Positions 25,111-34,644 of a stretch of DNA of 64,000 nucleotides are shown here, in pieces (position 1 is the stretch's first letter; each line of letters begins with the position of its first letter). The notes below the pieces were generated by a model. It saw only the letters and a program-made list of their open reading frames with translations, ran no database searches and was not told where the DNA came from. The stretch spans positions 59,063-123,062 of the forward strand of contig DVGW01000049.1 of NCBI GenBank assembly GCA_018712515.1, read 5' to 3'. Source of the stretch: Aphodovivens avicola. Its GTDB lineage: Bacteria > Actinomycetota > Coriobacteriia > Coriobacteriales > Eggerthellaceae. The position numbers and the translations under genes were made by a program.

Positions 25111-25495
25111 GGCAGCGGCCTTTCGGGTTGCTCCGTCCCCTCCATTCTAACCGCATGCGGCATCGATGCGTGCGTGCGGAGCGCGGGGAAGCTGGAGCGA
25201 CGGTGTACGGGGCTTGTCTGGGCTATTGTGCGGGGGCTTGTTTGGGTAACGACGATGAAATGCTGATTTTTCGGCGTTGGTCGACATGCCGGGGCGCGTC
25301 GAGAGCGCAAAACCGCTCTTTTCAGGCTCTTTTTCCTAAATGAATGCCAATTGGAGCCGATTAGCGCGCTTTGCGGGTGGGGGCGTGTCGACCAACGTGG
25401 AAAAACGTGCATTCGCGGTCGATGTATGGAACAGGAGGCGTTCGCGTGCGATAATCGCTATATTCGCAGGCAAGGATAAGTCAGGGGCGATGCAT
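25111..25495. other. Divergent gap with an inverted-arm element
   Basis: This 385-bp gap separates capA-like and moeA-like genes. It contains the inverted-arm element at 25265-25407 and the ribosome site for the MoeA gene. No open frame of interest is present. Confidence 0.7.
25265..25407. repeat. 143-bp element with inverted terminal arms
   Basis: CGTTGGTCGACA (25275-25286) matches TGTCGACCAACG (25386-25397) in inverse orientation. The match extends imperfectly outwards with TTTTTC-NN on the left and the complement on the right, and inwards with GCC/GGC. Inside, AGAGCG...CGCTCTTTT forms a second hairpin. This is the shape of a small non-autonomous element or a large cruciform. Confidence 0.6.
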
Positions 25496-26785
25496 ATGAG
25501 AGACCATTCCAAGCACATCGAGCTTTCGCGCGAGGAAGCCGTCGCGGCGATGCTCGCGCGGTGCGCGTTCCCGGAGCCGGGCGACGAGCGCGCCGAGGAG
25601 CTGGTGCCTATCGCCGAGTCGTTCGGGCGCGTGCTGGCGCGCGACGTGTCGTCGCTGGTGGACAAGCCCAACAAGCTGCAATGCTGCATGGACTCCATCG
25701 CGGTGCGCTGGGACGCGTTCGAGGGCCTGGCGGAAGGCCAGCTGCCCGACACCTCGACCTGGGTGCGAGGCGTCGATTGGGAGTTTGCCAACACGGGCGT
25801 CGTCATGCCGGAGGGCTTCGACACCGCCATCGTTATCGAGCATGTGACGGTGTCCGACGACGAGCAGCATGTGGAGATCGATGCGGCCCCGTCGGCGCGG
25901 TTCGCCGGAACGCGTGCGCCGGGCAGCCAGATGAAGCGCGGCGACACGCTGGCGCAGGCGGGCGAGGTCGTCACGGCCGACGTGGCCGCGCGCATCGCGA
26001 CCGGCAACGTCACCGCCGTTCCCGTGCGCGTCAAGCCCAAGGTGGCGTTCATTCCCACCGGCGACGAGCTGGTGGTGCCCGGCGGACCCATCGAGGCGGG
26101 CCGCAACATCGAGACCAACAGCCTGCTGTTCCGCGGCAAGGTAGAGGCGTGGGGCGGCGCCCCGATCGTGTTCGACATCGTTCCCGACGACCCCGAGCTC
26201 ATCAAGGCCGCCATCCGCCGCGCCTGCGCGATGGCGGACATTGTGGTGCTCAACGCCGGATCGTCGAAGGGATCTGAGGACTGGAACTGCGAGCAGATGG
26301 AGGAGCTCGGCGAGGTCATTTGCCACGAAACGAATCACGGACCCGGGCACCACAGCTCGTTTGCGCTGGTGGACGGCACGCCTGTTGCGGGCATCTCCGG
26401 GCCGCCGGCGGGAGCGTCGTTTACGATGAACTTCTATCTGCGCCCGCTGATGATGAAGTTCCTGGGCCGTTCTCCCGAGCCCGAGCGCATCCCCGTGCGC
26501 CTGGCGGCTCCGTTCCCCTCCAAGCATCATGGCTCCAAAGCAAAAGAAGCTCCCAAGGTCTCGGGCGAGGTGCGTCCCTCCATCGTCGCTCCAGGAGCAA
26601 CGTTTTACGGCATCAAGTTCCTTACGGTCGAGGCGCTTCCCGACGGGACCTTGCAGGGCACGCCGTTGCCCGGCCGTCCCGGATCGCCGGAGGCGGAGCC
26701 GGCCAACGCCTACTACATGCTTCCCGACGGGCCCGGCATCGAGGCCCCTGCGGTTGGCGACGTGATCTGGGTGGAGATGCGCTAG
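25496..26785 (+). CDS. MoeA-family molybdopterin molybdotransferase
   Basis: A 429-residue MoeA-like protein of molybdenum cofactor synthesis. Domains follow the family order: N-terminal MoeA domain I/II (about 1-170), a molybdopterin-binding domain with PTGDELV and VLNAGSSKGSEDWN (about 180-320), and a C-terminal barrel. The MoCF motif reads AGSSKGSED instead of the common SGGxSxGxxD, so it may be a paralogue with a special substrate. ATG 25490 and ATG 25496 are both possible; AGGGG at 25483-25487 fits 25496 better. No other moa/moe gene is adjacent. Confidence 0.88.
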   Translation: MRDHSKHIELSREEAVAAMLARCAFPEPGDERAEELVPIAESFGRVLARDVSSLVDKPNKLQCCMDSIAVRWDAFEGLAEGQLPDTSTWVRGVDWEFANTGVVMPEGFDTAIVIEHVTVSDDEQHVEIDAAPSARFAGTRAPGSQMKRGDTLAQAGEVVTADVAARIATGNVTAVPVRVKPKVAFIPTGDELVVPGGPIEAGRNIETNSLLFRGKVEAWGGAPIVFDIVPDDPELIKAAIRRACAMADIVVLNAGSSKGSEDWNCEQMEELGEVICHETNHGPGHHSSFALVDGTPVAGISGPPAGASFTMNFYLRPLMMKFLGRSPEPERIPVRLAAPFPSKHHGSKAKEAPKVSGEVRPSIVAPGATFYGIKFLTVEALPDGTLQGTPLPGRPGSPEAEPANAYYMLPDGPGIEAPAVGDVIWVEMR

Positions 26786-26803
26786 CCCTCCGCTTGCGCA
26801 ATC

Positions 26804-26865
26804 GGGGGCGAACGCTCGCGGGTGCGGCGTAGCAGCATGCGCTGCACCCGTTGCCGGGCGCCCCC
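26804..26865. terminator. GC-rich nested hairpin after the MoeA gene
   Basis: GGGGGCG (26804-26810) pairs with CGCCCCC (about 26859-26865), and an inner GGTGC...GCACC hairpin surrounds a CATGCG centre. It lies 20 bp after the moeA-type stop. The 309-bp gap 26786-27094 holds this structure and a TACAAT -10 at about 27014-27019, no gene. Confidence 0.5.
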
Positions 26866-27094
26866 TCTTCCGGCGCTCCGTGCGCCTTCTCTTAGCGTTC
26901 TGCGCCGTGAGGCTTTGAGCGGCGAGCGACGCGCGAGTTCCCTCTCCTGTTTTTTTCGAAACGCCTTGCAGCATTCGACGCGTTCTTAACATTCGCTGAC
27001 ATGCGGGGCGGATACAATGGATCGAGCGTACGCCGCTGCGGTGGCTTCCGTTCGGCATGCGCTGCTGTGCCGCTTGTTCGTTCGGAGGTATTTC

Positions 27095-30000
27095 GTGTTG
27101 CGTAGGTTTGTTGCAATCCTGTCGGCGGTAATTCTGGCGTGCGGTTTGGTCCCGTCGTCGGCGTTGGCGAGCGAATCCGCTGAAGAGGGGTCGTCCGTTC
27201 AGCTTGAACCCGGCACTTACGTGGAGCACGAGGCGCTTGCCTACGTTGTGGCGGACGGCTCGTCAGACGGCATCGCGGCGTTCTGGCAGGGCGGTAGCGT
27301 GCTCGACGACGCGAAGACGCTGATGGAGGTTGACGCGCAAACGGTCAAGGACGCCGTCGACGAAAGCGACGGCGCGCAGTCGGGCGAATCAGCGGCGGTT
27401 TCCAGCCGATCGCTTTCCACGCTGTCGGAATCCGACGAGGGCAGGCTGGTTCTCGTGCGCGACGAATCGAAGACCACCGAACAGCTCATCGAAGAGCTGA
27501 TGGCGGACGGCAACGTGGTGTTCGCCGAGCCCAACTACACCGTCGATGCTATGGACGACGGTCAAGATGGGGCGGCGGATCAAGGCGACGAAACAGAAGG
27601 GCAAGGCGGTTTCGTCGACGTGCCGAGCTCCGTAGACGAGGGAGCGGGCGGCTTGGACGGAGGCACCTCGTCTCAGGGCGGCGCCTCATCCGAGGGCGGA
27701 GCGCAACAGAATACCGGGACGAACGATAGCACAGCGTCTGCGGTGGGCAGCGACGCGGAGTCTGCTGCGAACGAGGGAGCCGATTCGTCCGCTGCTGCCG
27801 ACTCCGTCGCGTTCGGCGAGGATTCTGAAGCGCCCGCGAAAGACCTCTCCGCGTTCCAGTGGGCCTATGACAACGACGGCTTCCTGTCCGGGGTTTCCGC
27901 CGACAAGGCGGTGGACATCGGGTACCAGACATGGGAGGACGCCGCCGCATCAGGCAATTGGAGCGGCGCCGCTTCCGCCACGGGTCTTGCGGACGTGGTG
28001 GTGGCCGTGATCGATTCGGGAGTGGACGCGTCGAACCCCGACCTCGCCTCGGTCATGTGGAGCGGCGGGGACGACCCCGCGTTGAGTGACCTGGGCGGCG
28101 ACGAGCACGGGTTCTCCACCGTCGAGGGGCTCTCCTCCACCGAGGGCGTTTCGAACTATCACGGCACCCATGTGGCGGGCAGCATCGCGGCGGCATGGGA
28201 CGGGCAAGGCGTCTCGGGCGTTGCGCCGAACGCGCAGATCATGTCCGTGCGCCACAACAACACGACCTCTTCGATACTGCAGTGCATGGAATACGTGACG
28301 GCGGCCGCCGAGCGGGGCGTCAACGTGCGCGTTGCGAACTGCTCGTGGGGCATGGGGGCGAACGCCTCCCTGGCCCTCAACGCCGCGTTCTCCAAGATGG
28401 GCGAGGCCGGCGTCGTGTCGGTGGTGGGATCGGGCAACTCCACCACCGACACCGACCTCGCTCTGAACACGGTGACCATGCTGCGGGACAACCCGTACGT
28501 GGTGGTGGTCGATTCCGTCGATGCGAACGGCGCGATGTCGGCCTTCTCGAACTGGGGCGACGCGACCACCGACGTGATGGCGCCAGGGTCCTCGATTCTT
28601 TCCACCTGGTCCACGTCGAGCCAGAACTACCTTGGCGAGGCCGATGGGAACGCGACGCTCTACGAGAGCTTCGATGGGGAGACGAGCGCGGCAACGGGCG
28701 TCAAATCGAGCAGCGGCGAGCAGATCGCGGGCGGTAGCCAGGCGCTTTTGTTCTTCGATCTGCAGGGCGGCGCGCTCGGCGGGACGGAAACAGCGCAGCG
28801 TTTCGACGGGGACGCGGCATACGAGCTTCCCTACGACGCGGAAGCGGCATCGAGCACGGTGCTATCGGCAGCGCTCAGCAGCGAGGTCGACCTGTCCGAG
28901 CTGGCACAGAAGCCCCGCTACCTGAGCATCCGCTACAAGGGCGTGCTAAATGACGAGAGCCTGACCGGCATCGCGTCGGTGGGCGTCAGCGTGCAGGTCA
29001 GCTATATCGAGGAAGGCGAGCTGAAAACCGGTTATTACGGCTTGGCCGCCCAGGGGTCGTTCGGAAGCGGCGGCGACATGTGGTCGGGGTTCTACGTCGA
29101 TCTGAGCCAGATCCCCGAAGGCTACGAGATCACGTGGGATTCGTTTCGCATTCAAATCCGGTACGCCACGGCGGAGTTCTCGTCGGTGGGCGGCGTGCAG
29201 AACATGTCGAACATCCAAGACGGCACGGTGCTCATCGACAGCATCGGGCTGGGCAGCGACCTGGTGCCCTACCAGTACCTGCACGGAACGTCAATGGCGA
29301 CGCCGGCGGTGGCGGGTGCCGCCTGCGTGATAGCGGGCGAGCACACGGACGATTCCGCCGCCCAGCTTGCCGCGCGCGTGAAGGGCGCCGCCCAGCAGCA
29401 GGATCGCTATGCCGAGTACTGCTCCACGAGCGGCTACGCCACGGTCGACGGCGCCGACAACCCGGCGCCCGTTCCCGTGTCCGCCGCGCTGAGCGAAGAC
29501 GGCTCCACCATCGCTGTGCGCGGGTACTTCGCACCCGAGGGGACGACGGTGAGCGTGGGCGGCGTCGACTGCCCCGTGGTCTCCCGGGAACCCGTTGCGG
29601 GCGAAGGGGAGCTTGCCGAGCTGACGGTGCAGGTGCCGGACGGCTTTTCGGGCGGCGAGCAGGAAGTCGCTCTCACCTGCAATGGCAAAACGGGCAGGAT
29701 GATAGCGGAGTTCGCGTCAGCGGGCTCGTCGGGGCAGGGCATGCTCTACGAGCAGACCAACCTGCCCGTGCCCGAGCAGATGCAGATGTGGGATTCGTGG
29801 CAGCTGGTGGGCTTTGCCGGCGACATCTACGCGCTACCCCAGGCCAACGAGACGAATCCGGATATGAGCTATACCGAGATGCTGCGCTACAGCCCCGACA
29901 CGGGGCAGTGGGAGGCAATCGCTTTGCCGCTGGACGAGTTTGCAGCGGCAGGCGCGGGCAACGTGGCGAGCGTTTCGGGTACCACGTACCGTGGCGAGCT

Positions 30001-30979
30001 GGTGATGCAGGTCACCTCGTTCGACCACATGGAGGGCGAGATGGTGTACGTCACCGCCACGTACTGGGCTTATAGCGCGCAGGGGACATGGCGGCAGATT
30101 CCCGTGAGCCTTCCCAGCGGGGGCGACTTGGGATTCTCCACGTTGGCGAGCGACGGCGACAATCTTTACGCGTTCGGCGGGCTGGGATCCTACAGCCAGG
30201 TTATTGCGCCTACCTCGCTCTATCTTGATACCAACGTGATCCTGCGCATCGATGTCGACGGCGGCACGGCGTCTAATGCCGGAACGATGGCATCCATCCG
30301 CCAGAACCCGCGCGTCACGTACCGCGACGGCGCGTTTTTGGTAGCGGGCGGACAGGCGGAGCAGTTCCAGCTTGCCGGCGTGATGGGCGTAGAGCGCGTG
30401 ACGCCGCTGGAGGAGCCCTGCGAGATCCCCGGAACGGGGGTGACGTATCCTGCAGGCTGGCTGATGTCCCAGACGGTGGACCTGTCGTCGCTGGTGGACG
30501 AGACAGGTCAGCTGGCCTACGCCGTTGCCGCCGTCGAGGCGGGGTTCATGCTGGTAGGTCCTCAGAACAAAGAAGGCACGGCGGACACCTACACGCTTGC
30601 GAACGAGGCGGGCGCCGTTCCGCAGGCGTTCAATCGGCGCGCGTCGCAGAGCAGCCTTCTGCTTCCGGCGGCGACGGCGTACGACGGCATGCTGTACGTT
30701 CTGGCGGCGTCCTCGTCGGATTCGGAGCGCGTCTTTAGCGCCACGCCGGAGCCGACGACGGCGCAACCGGGAGACTACGTTGCGCCCGGCCCCGATCCCT
30801 CCGGGGAGGGCGGAGACCCCGAGGATGACGGCGGCTCGACGCTGAGCGGCCTTGCTTCCACGGGCGATCCGCTTGCGATCCTGCCTTTTGCGGCGGTTGC
30901 CGTCGGCGCTGCGGGCGCGATGGGCGCGTGCGCGCTGCACAGCAGACGCAAGCGCGAGGGCGTCGCCCGTTTGCGATGA
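27095..30979 (+). CDS. Secreted subtilisin-like (S8) protease with LASTG sorting signal
   Basis: A 1294-residue exported serine protease. GTG 27095 follows CGGAGG and begins a good signal peptide ending near ALA-SES; the longer frame from 27017 would bury it. A pro-region and a Ser/Gly/Glu-rich linker precede the S8 catalytic domain with Asp307 (VIDSGVD), His356 (HGTHVAGS) and Ser733 (GTSMATP). The gap between the Asn region (SVVGSGNS) and Ser733 is unusually long, implying an inserted beta domain. The C-terminal half has kelch-like strands. It ends LSGLASTGD (LASTG at about 1253-1257), a hydrophobic helix and RRKRE, a wall-anchoring signal. Confidence 0.9.
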   Translation: MLRRFVAILSAVILACGLVPSSALASESAEEGSSVQLEPGTYVEHEALAYVVADGSSDGIAAFWQGGSVLDDAKTLMEVDAQTVKDAVDESDGAQSGESAAVSSRSLSTLSESDEGRLVLVRDESKTTEQLIEELMADGNVVFAEPNYTVDAMDDGQDGAADQGDETEGQGGFVDVPSSVDEGAGGLDGGTSSQGGASSEGGAQQNTGTNDSTASAVGSDAESAANEGADSSAAADSVAFGEDSEAPAKDLSAFQWAYDNDGFLSGVSADKAVDIGYQTWEDAAASGNWSGAASATGLADVVVAVIDSGVDASNPDLASVMWSGGDDPALSDLGGDEHGFSTVEGLSSTEGVSNYHGTHVAGSIAAAWDGQGVSGVAPNAQIMSVRHNNTTSSILQCMEYVTAAAERGVNVRVANCSWGMGANASLALNAAFSKMGEAGVVSVVGSGNSTTDTDLALNTVTMLRDNPYVVVVDSVDANGAMSAFSNWGDATTDVMAPGSSILSTWSTSSQNYLGEADGNATLYESFDGETSAATGVKSSSGEQIAGGSQALLFFDLQGGALGGTETAQRFDGDAAYELPYDAEAASSTVLSAALSSEVDLSELAQKPRYLSIRYKGVLNDESLTGIASVGVSVQVSYIEEGELKTGYYGLAAQGSFGSGGDMWSGFYVDLSQIPEGYEITWDSFRIQIRYATAEFSSVGGVQNMSNIQDGTVLIDSIGLGSDLVPYQYLHGTSMATPAVAGAACVIAGEHTDDSAAQLAARVKGAAQQQDRYAEYCSTSGYATVDGADNPAPVPVSAALSEDGSTIAVRGYFAPEGTTVSVGGVDCPVVSREPVAGEGELAELTVQVPDGFSGGEQEVALTCNGKTGRMIAEFASAGSSGQGMLYEQTNLPVPEQMQMWDSWQLVGFAGDIYALPQANETNPDMSYTEMLRYSPDTGQWEAIALPLDEFAAAGAGNVASVSGTTYRGELVMQVTSFDHMEGEMVYVTATYWAYSAQGTWRQIPVSLPSGGDLGFSTLASDGDNLYAFGGLGSYSQVIAPTSLYLDTNVILRIDVDGGTASNAGTMASIRQNPRVTYRDGAFLVAGGQAEQFQLAGVMGVERVTPLEEPCEIPGTGVTYPAGWLMSQTVDLSSLVDETGQLAYAVAAVEAGFMLVGPQNKEGTADTYTLANEAGAVPQAFNRRASQSSLLLPAATAYDGMLYVLAASSSDSERVFSATPEPTTAQPGDYVAPGPDPSGEGGDPEDDGGSTLSGLASTGDPLAILPFAAVAVGAAGAMGACALHSRRKREGVARLR

Positions 30980-31041
30980 GCGAGGACGCGAGGGCGCGTG
31001 TCGAACGGCAAGCGCCCTTGGCGGCAACGGAGAAGGGGAGT

Positions 31042-33588
31042 ATGACGAACCAACCGAGCTGCGTTGAAGTGCGCGGGGCGCGCGTGCACAACCTGAAGAA
31101 CGTTAGCGTCGACATCCCGCTGGGGCGCCTTACGGGCATCGCCGGCGTGTCGGGCTCGGGCAAAAGCTCGCTGGCGCTTGGCGTGCTGTACGCAGAGGGA
31201 TCGCGACGCTATCTGGATGCGCTGTCCACCTATACGCGCCGCCGCATCTCGCAGGCGTCGCGCGCGACGGTGGACGAGGTGCTGCACGTGCCCGCCGCCT
31301 TGGCGCTGCGGCAGCGTCCGGGCATCCCCAGCGTCCACTCGACGTTCGGAACCTCCACCGAGCTGCTCAACTACCTGCGCCTGCTGTTCTCGCGCGTTGG
31401 CTCGCATGTGTGCCCTAACGGGCATCGCGTGCCGCCCTCTCCCAACGTGGCGTTGGGCCTGCCCATCGTCTGCCCCGAATGCGGCGCGGAGTTTTTCGGG
31501 CCCGGCGCAGAGGATCTGGCGTTCAACAGCGGCGGCGCCTGCACCACCTGCGGCGGGACGGGCATCGTGCGCACCGTGGACGAGGCGTCGCTTGTCCCCG
31601 ACGAGTCGATCTCCATCGACGACGGCGCGGTGCTGCCGTGGGGGACGCTGATGTGGGACCTCATGAAGCAGGTGTGCGCTGCGATGGGCGTGCGCACCGA
31701 CGTGCCGTTTTGCGAGCTGACGCCCGAAGAGCGCGAGATCGTGTTCCACGGCCCCATGGAAAAGAAGCACATCCTGTACAAGGCCAAAAAGGGCGAGAAC
31801 TTCGCGGAGCTTGACTTCACGTACTACAGCGCCGTCAACACCGTTAAAAACGCCCTGTCCAAGGTCAAGGACGAGAAGGGCCTTGCGCGCGTGGCGCGGT
31901 TCCTCAAAGAGGGCACGTGCCCCGACTGCGGGGGATCGCGCCTGTCGGCTGCGGCACGCGCGCCGCGCGTCGACGGCATGAGCCTTGCCGATGCGGCGGC
32001 GCTCACGCTCGACGAGCTGGCGCGGTGGGCGCCTTCGGTTCCCGACACGGTTGCCGCAGGCGAGGTGCGCGCCATGGCTCAGGCGATCGTGGCCGAGATG
32101 GCCGAACCCATCGCGCGCCTGCAGCAGCTGGGCGTGGGCTATCTGGCGCTCGACCGCGCCAGCGCGACGCTCTCCACGGGCGAGCGCCAGCGCGTGCAGC
32201 TTGCGCGCGCAGTGCGCAACCGCACGACGGGCGTGCTGTACGTGCTGGACGAGCCGTCCATCGGCCTGCATCCGTCGAACGTCGAGGGGCTGCTGGGAGT
32301 GATGGACGACTTGCTGGCGGACGGAAACTCCGTGGTGATGGTCGATCACGACGTGCGAGCCCTGCGGCATGCCGAGCACCTCGTCGAGCTGGGCCCCGGT
32401 TCCGGTGCCGAGGGCGGGCGCATCATCGCCCAGGGAAACGTGGCGGAGGTGGCGGCCAATCCGGCGTCGCGCATCGGGCCGTTCCTCGACGGCGCGCGCC
32501 GGGTGCGCGTGAGGAGGCGCGCCGCTCAGGGCGAGCTGTTCGAGCACGGCGCCATCCGTCTCGAGACGGGCGCGATCCATACCGTCAAACCCCTCTCAGT
32601 CGCCATCCCGCGCGGGCGCCTGACGGTGGTGACCGGCGTGTCGGGGTCGGGCAAGACGACGCTGGTGCTTGAAAGCCTGATGCCGGCGCTCGAGGCCGCC
32701 GCCTCTGCCGAGGGTGCGCCTCCCGCCCACGTGCACGCGATCGAGGCGGAGGGGATCAGACGCGCCAACCTCATCGACGCGAAGCCCATCGGCGTGAACG
32801 TGCGCTCGACGGTGGCGACGTACTCCGGCGTGCTCGACGATCTTCGCCGCGCGTTTGCGGCGCTGCCCGAGGCGAAGGAGCGCGGGCTCAAGGCGGGCGC
32901 GTTTTCGTACAACACGGGGTCGCTGCGCTGCCCCACCTGCGACGGAACGGGGCAGGTGTCGCTTGACGTGCAGTTTTTGCCCGATGTCGACATCCCCTGC
33001 CCGGACTGCGGCGGGTCGCGCTACGGCCGCGACGCCTATGCCGTGCCCCTGTCCGTCAAGCCGGCGGAGGCCGATGCCGAAGGCGCGGCCGAGGCGCTGC
33101 CGCTTCCCGATCTGCTGGCGCTGACGGTGGACGAGGCCCGCGCGCGCATCGTGGCGCACAGCGCGGGCATGAAGCGCGTCGACAAGAAGCTGCAGGTGCT
33201 GCACGATCTGGGCTTGGGGTATCTGACGCTGGGCGAGGCGACCCCGGCGCTTTCGGGCGGCGAGGCGCAGCGCCTCAAGCTGGCAAGCGAGCTCACCCGC
33301 AGCCAGGAAGACGCCCTGTTCGCGTTCGACGAGCCCACTATCGGCCTGCACCCGCTTGACGTCGAGACGCTGCTCGGCGTGCTGCAGCGCCTGCTGGACA
33401 ACGGCGCCACGGTGGTGGTGATCGAACACGATCTGGACATGATCGCCAATGCGGACTACGTGATCGATATGGGGCCGGGCGGCGGAGAGGACGGCGGGCG
33501 CATCGTCGCTGCGGGCACGCCCGAGCAGGTGGCCGCATGTCCCGAAAGCGTCACCGGCCGCTACATCGCCGAGGAGCTGGCGGGCTAG
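31042..33588 (+). CDS. UvrA paralogue (UvrA2-like ABC ATPase)
   Basis: An 848-residue UvrA-type ATPase, about 100 residues shorter than canonical UvrA. Two ATPase halves are seen, with Walker A motifs GVSGSGKSS near the start and GVSGSGKTT in the second half. The signatures are STGERQRVQLA and LSGGEAQRLKLA. Zinc-finger pairs CPDCGGSR, CPTCDGTG and CPDCGGSR are present. The shortened insertion region suggests a UvrA2-like protein with reduced UvrB contact, often linked to drug or damage tolerance. ATG 31042 is preceded by AAGGGGAG; an ATG at 30976 overlaps the protease stop as ATGA and would add 22 residues. Confidence 0.88.
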   Translation: MTNQPSCVEVRGARVHNLKNVSVDIPLGRLTGIAGVSGSGKSSLALGVLYAEGSRRYLDALSTYTRRRISQASRATVDEVLHVPAALALRQRPGIPSVHSTFGTSTELLNYLRLLFSRVGSHVCPNGHRVPPSPNVALGLPIVCPECGAEFFGPGAEDLAFNSGGACTTCGGTGIVRTVDEASLVPDESISIDDGAVLPWGTLMWDLMKQVCAAMGVRTDVPFCELTPEEREIVFHGPMEKKHILYKAKKGENFAELDFTYYSAVNTVKNALSKVKDEKGLARVARFLKEGTCPDCGGSRLSAAARAPRVDGMSLADAAALTLDELARWAPSVPDTVAAGEVRAMAQAIVAEMAEPIARLQQLGVGYLALDRASATLSTGERQRVQLARAVRNRTTGVLYVLDEPSIGLHPSNVEGLLGVMDDLLADGNSVVMVDHDVRALRHAEHLVELGPGSGAEGGRIIAQGNVAEVAANPASRIGPFLDGARRVRVRRRAAQGELFEHGAIRLETGAIHTVKPLSVAIPRGRLTVVTGVSGSGKTTLVLESLMPALEAAASAEGAPPAHVHAIEAEGIRRANLIDAKPIGVNVRSTVATYSGVLDDLRRAFAALPEAKERGLKAGAFSYNTGSLRCPTCDGTGQVSLDVQFLPDVDIPCPDCGGSRYGRDAYAVPLSVKPAEADAEGAAEALPLPDLLALTVDEARARIVAHSAGMKRVDKKLQVLHDLGLGYLTLGEATPALSGGEAQRLKLASELTRSQEDALFAFDEPTIGLHPLDVETLLGVLQRLLDNGATVVVIEHDLDMIANADYVIDMGPGGGEDGGRIVAAGTPEQVAACPESVTGRYIAEELAG

Positions 33589-33672
33589 CGACGGACCGCC
33601 GCGCTCGGCGGTTCGGCAGGCGTGCCGGGTGCCGGTACGCGCTTCGGGGGCGCTCGACAGGCGGCGTCGAGC

Positions 33673-34491
33673 CTACGCGGGCTCCATCGCGCCGGTTTCG
33701 CGCAGGACGAAGCGCTCGCCGTCGTAGTCGACGCGGGTGAGGCTGCCGTTGAGGATGACCAGCGGGTCGTTGATGCGCGAACGATCCAGCAGGTACATGA
33801 TCGTGCGGATGGTGAACGCGTGCGTCACCACCAGCACGTTGCCGCCTCCGTGGGCGTGGGCGTCGTCGCCCACGCTTTGCAGGAACGAGCGGAGGCGCGC
33901 CTCGATGTCGGCGAAGCGCTCGGCGCGTCCCGATCGGTCCAGGCGGGCGAGGTTGTCGGCGGTTTCGGGCAGGCGCACGTTCTCCTCGGCGAACGTAAGC
34001 TCTTCGCCGAACCCTTGGACCAGGCGCTGATGGAGCTCTTCGCCCAGGTGCGTTTCGAGGTCGCCGTAGCACCACTCGCGCAGACGCGGGTCGGTCTGCA
34101 AGGGGAGGCCTGCTTGCGTGACGACGGAGCCGGTCGCCAAGGCTTCGTCCAAAGCCGAAAGCCACTCCGCCGCCCCTGCGGTGCTGGGGCTGGGGTTTTT
34201 CGAAGCGCCGTCCCCCGTCGCGCGCGCGTCTGCTGCTGGCGCGGCGTCGGCCAGGGCGCGCTCTCCGCGCGCGACGGCGCGGGCGTCCAGCAGTTCGGCG
34301 AGGGTCTGGCACGTACGTCCTTTGTCGCTTGCGTACGCGCGCGCGAACTCGACGCCTGCCAGCTTCGACCCGATCGCGCGGGCGGCTGTCACGCCTTCCT
34401 CGACCAACGGCGAATCGCACCACCCCTGCACTTTGTGCTGGGTGTTGAACAGCGTCCTTCCGTGACGTATGAAGTAAAAGCTCACGTTCAT
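33673..34491 (-). CDS. Histidine phosphatase (phosphoglycerate mutase-like) family protein
   Basis: A 272-residue cytoplasmic protein of the histidine phosphatase superfamily. The catalytic motif FIRHGRTLFN is at residues 7-16, the substrate loop ASDKGRTCQT follows, and VVTHAFTIR near 225 provides the second His. A low-complexity Ala/Gly/Ser insert of about 40 residues separates the early strands. The acid residue is in LREWCYGDLE. Substrate is unknown; it is not a standard phosphoglycerate mutase by length. It is convergent with the UvrA-type gene. Confidence 0.9.
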   Translation of the reverse strand: MNVSFYFIRHGRTLFNTQHKVQGWCDSPLVEEGVTAARAIGSKLAGVEFARAYASDKGRTCQTLAELLDARAVARGERALADAAPAADARATGDGASKNPSPSTAGAAEWLSALDEALATGSVVTQAGLPLQTDPRLREWCYGDLETHLGEELHQRLVQGFGEELTFAEENVRLPETADNLARLDRSGRAERFADIEARLRSFLQSVGDDAHAHGGGNVLVVTHAFTIRTIMYLLDRSRINDPLVILNGSLTRVDYDGERFVLRETGAMEPA

Positions 34492-34644
34492 AGTGTTTCA
34501 GATCCCTCGGTCGTTGCCTGCCGTCAAGCAGGGTAGCAGAAGAGCGGATGCGCGGGGGCTGTGCTGCGCGCGCATCCCGAGCCGTTGCGCGGCAGCGCGG
34601 GATGGAGGCGGGTCAGCGCGGCTGGCGGCGGATCGGCGCTGCCT

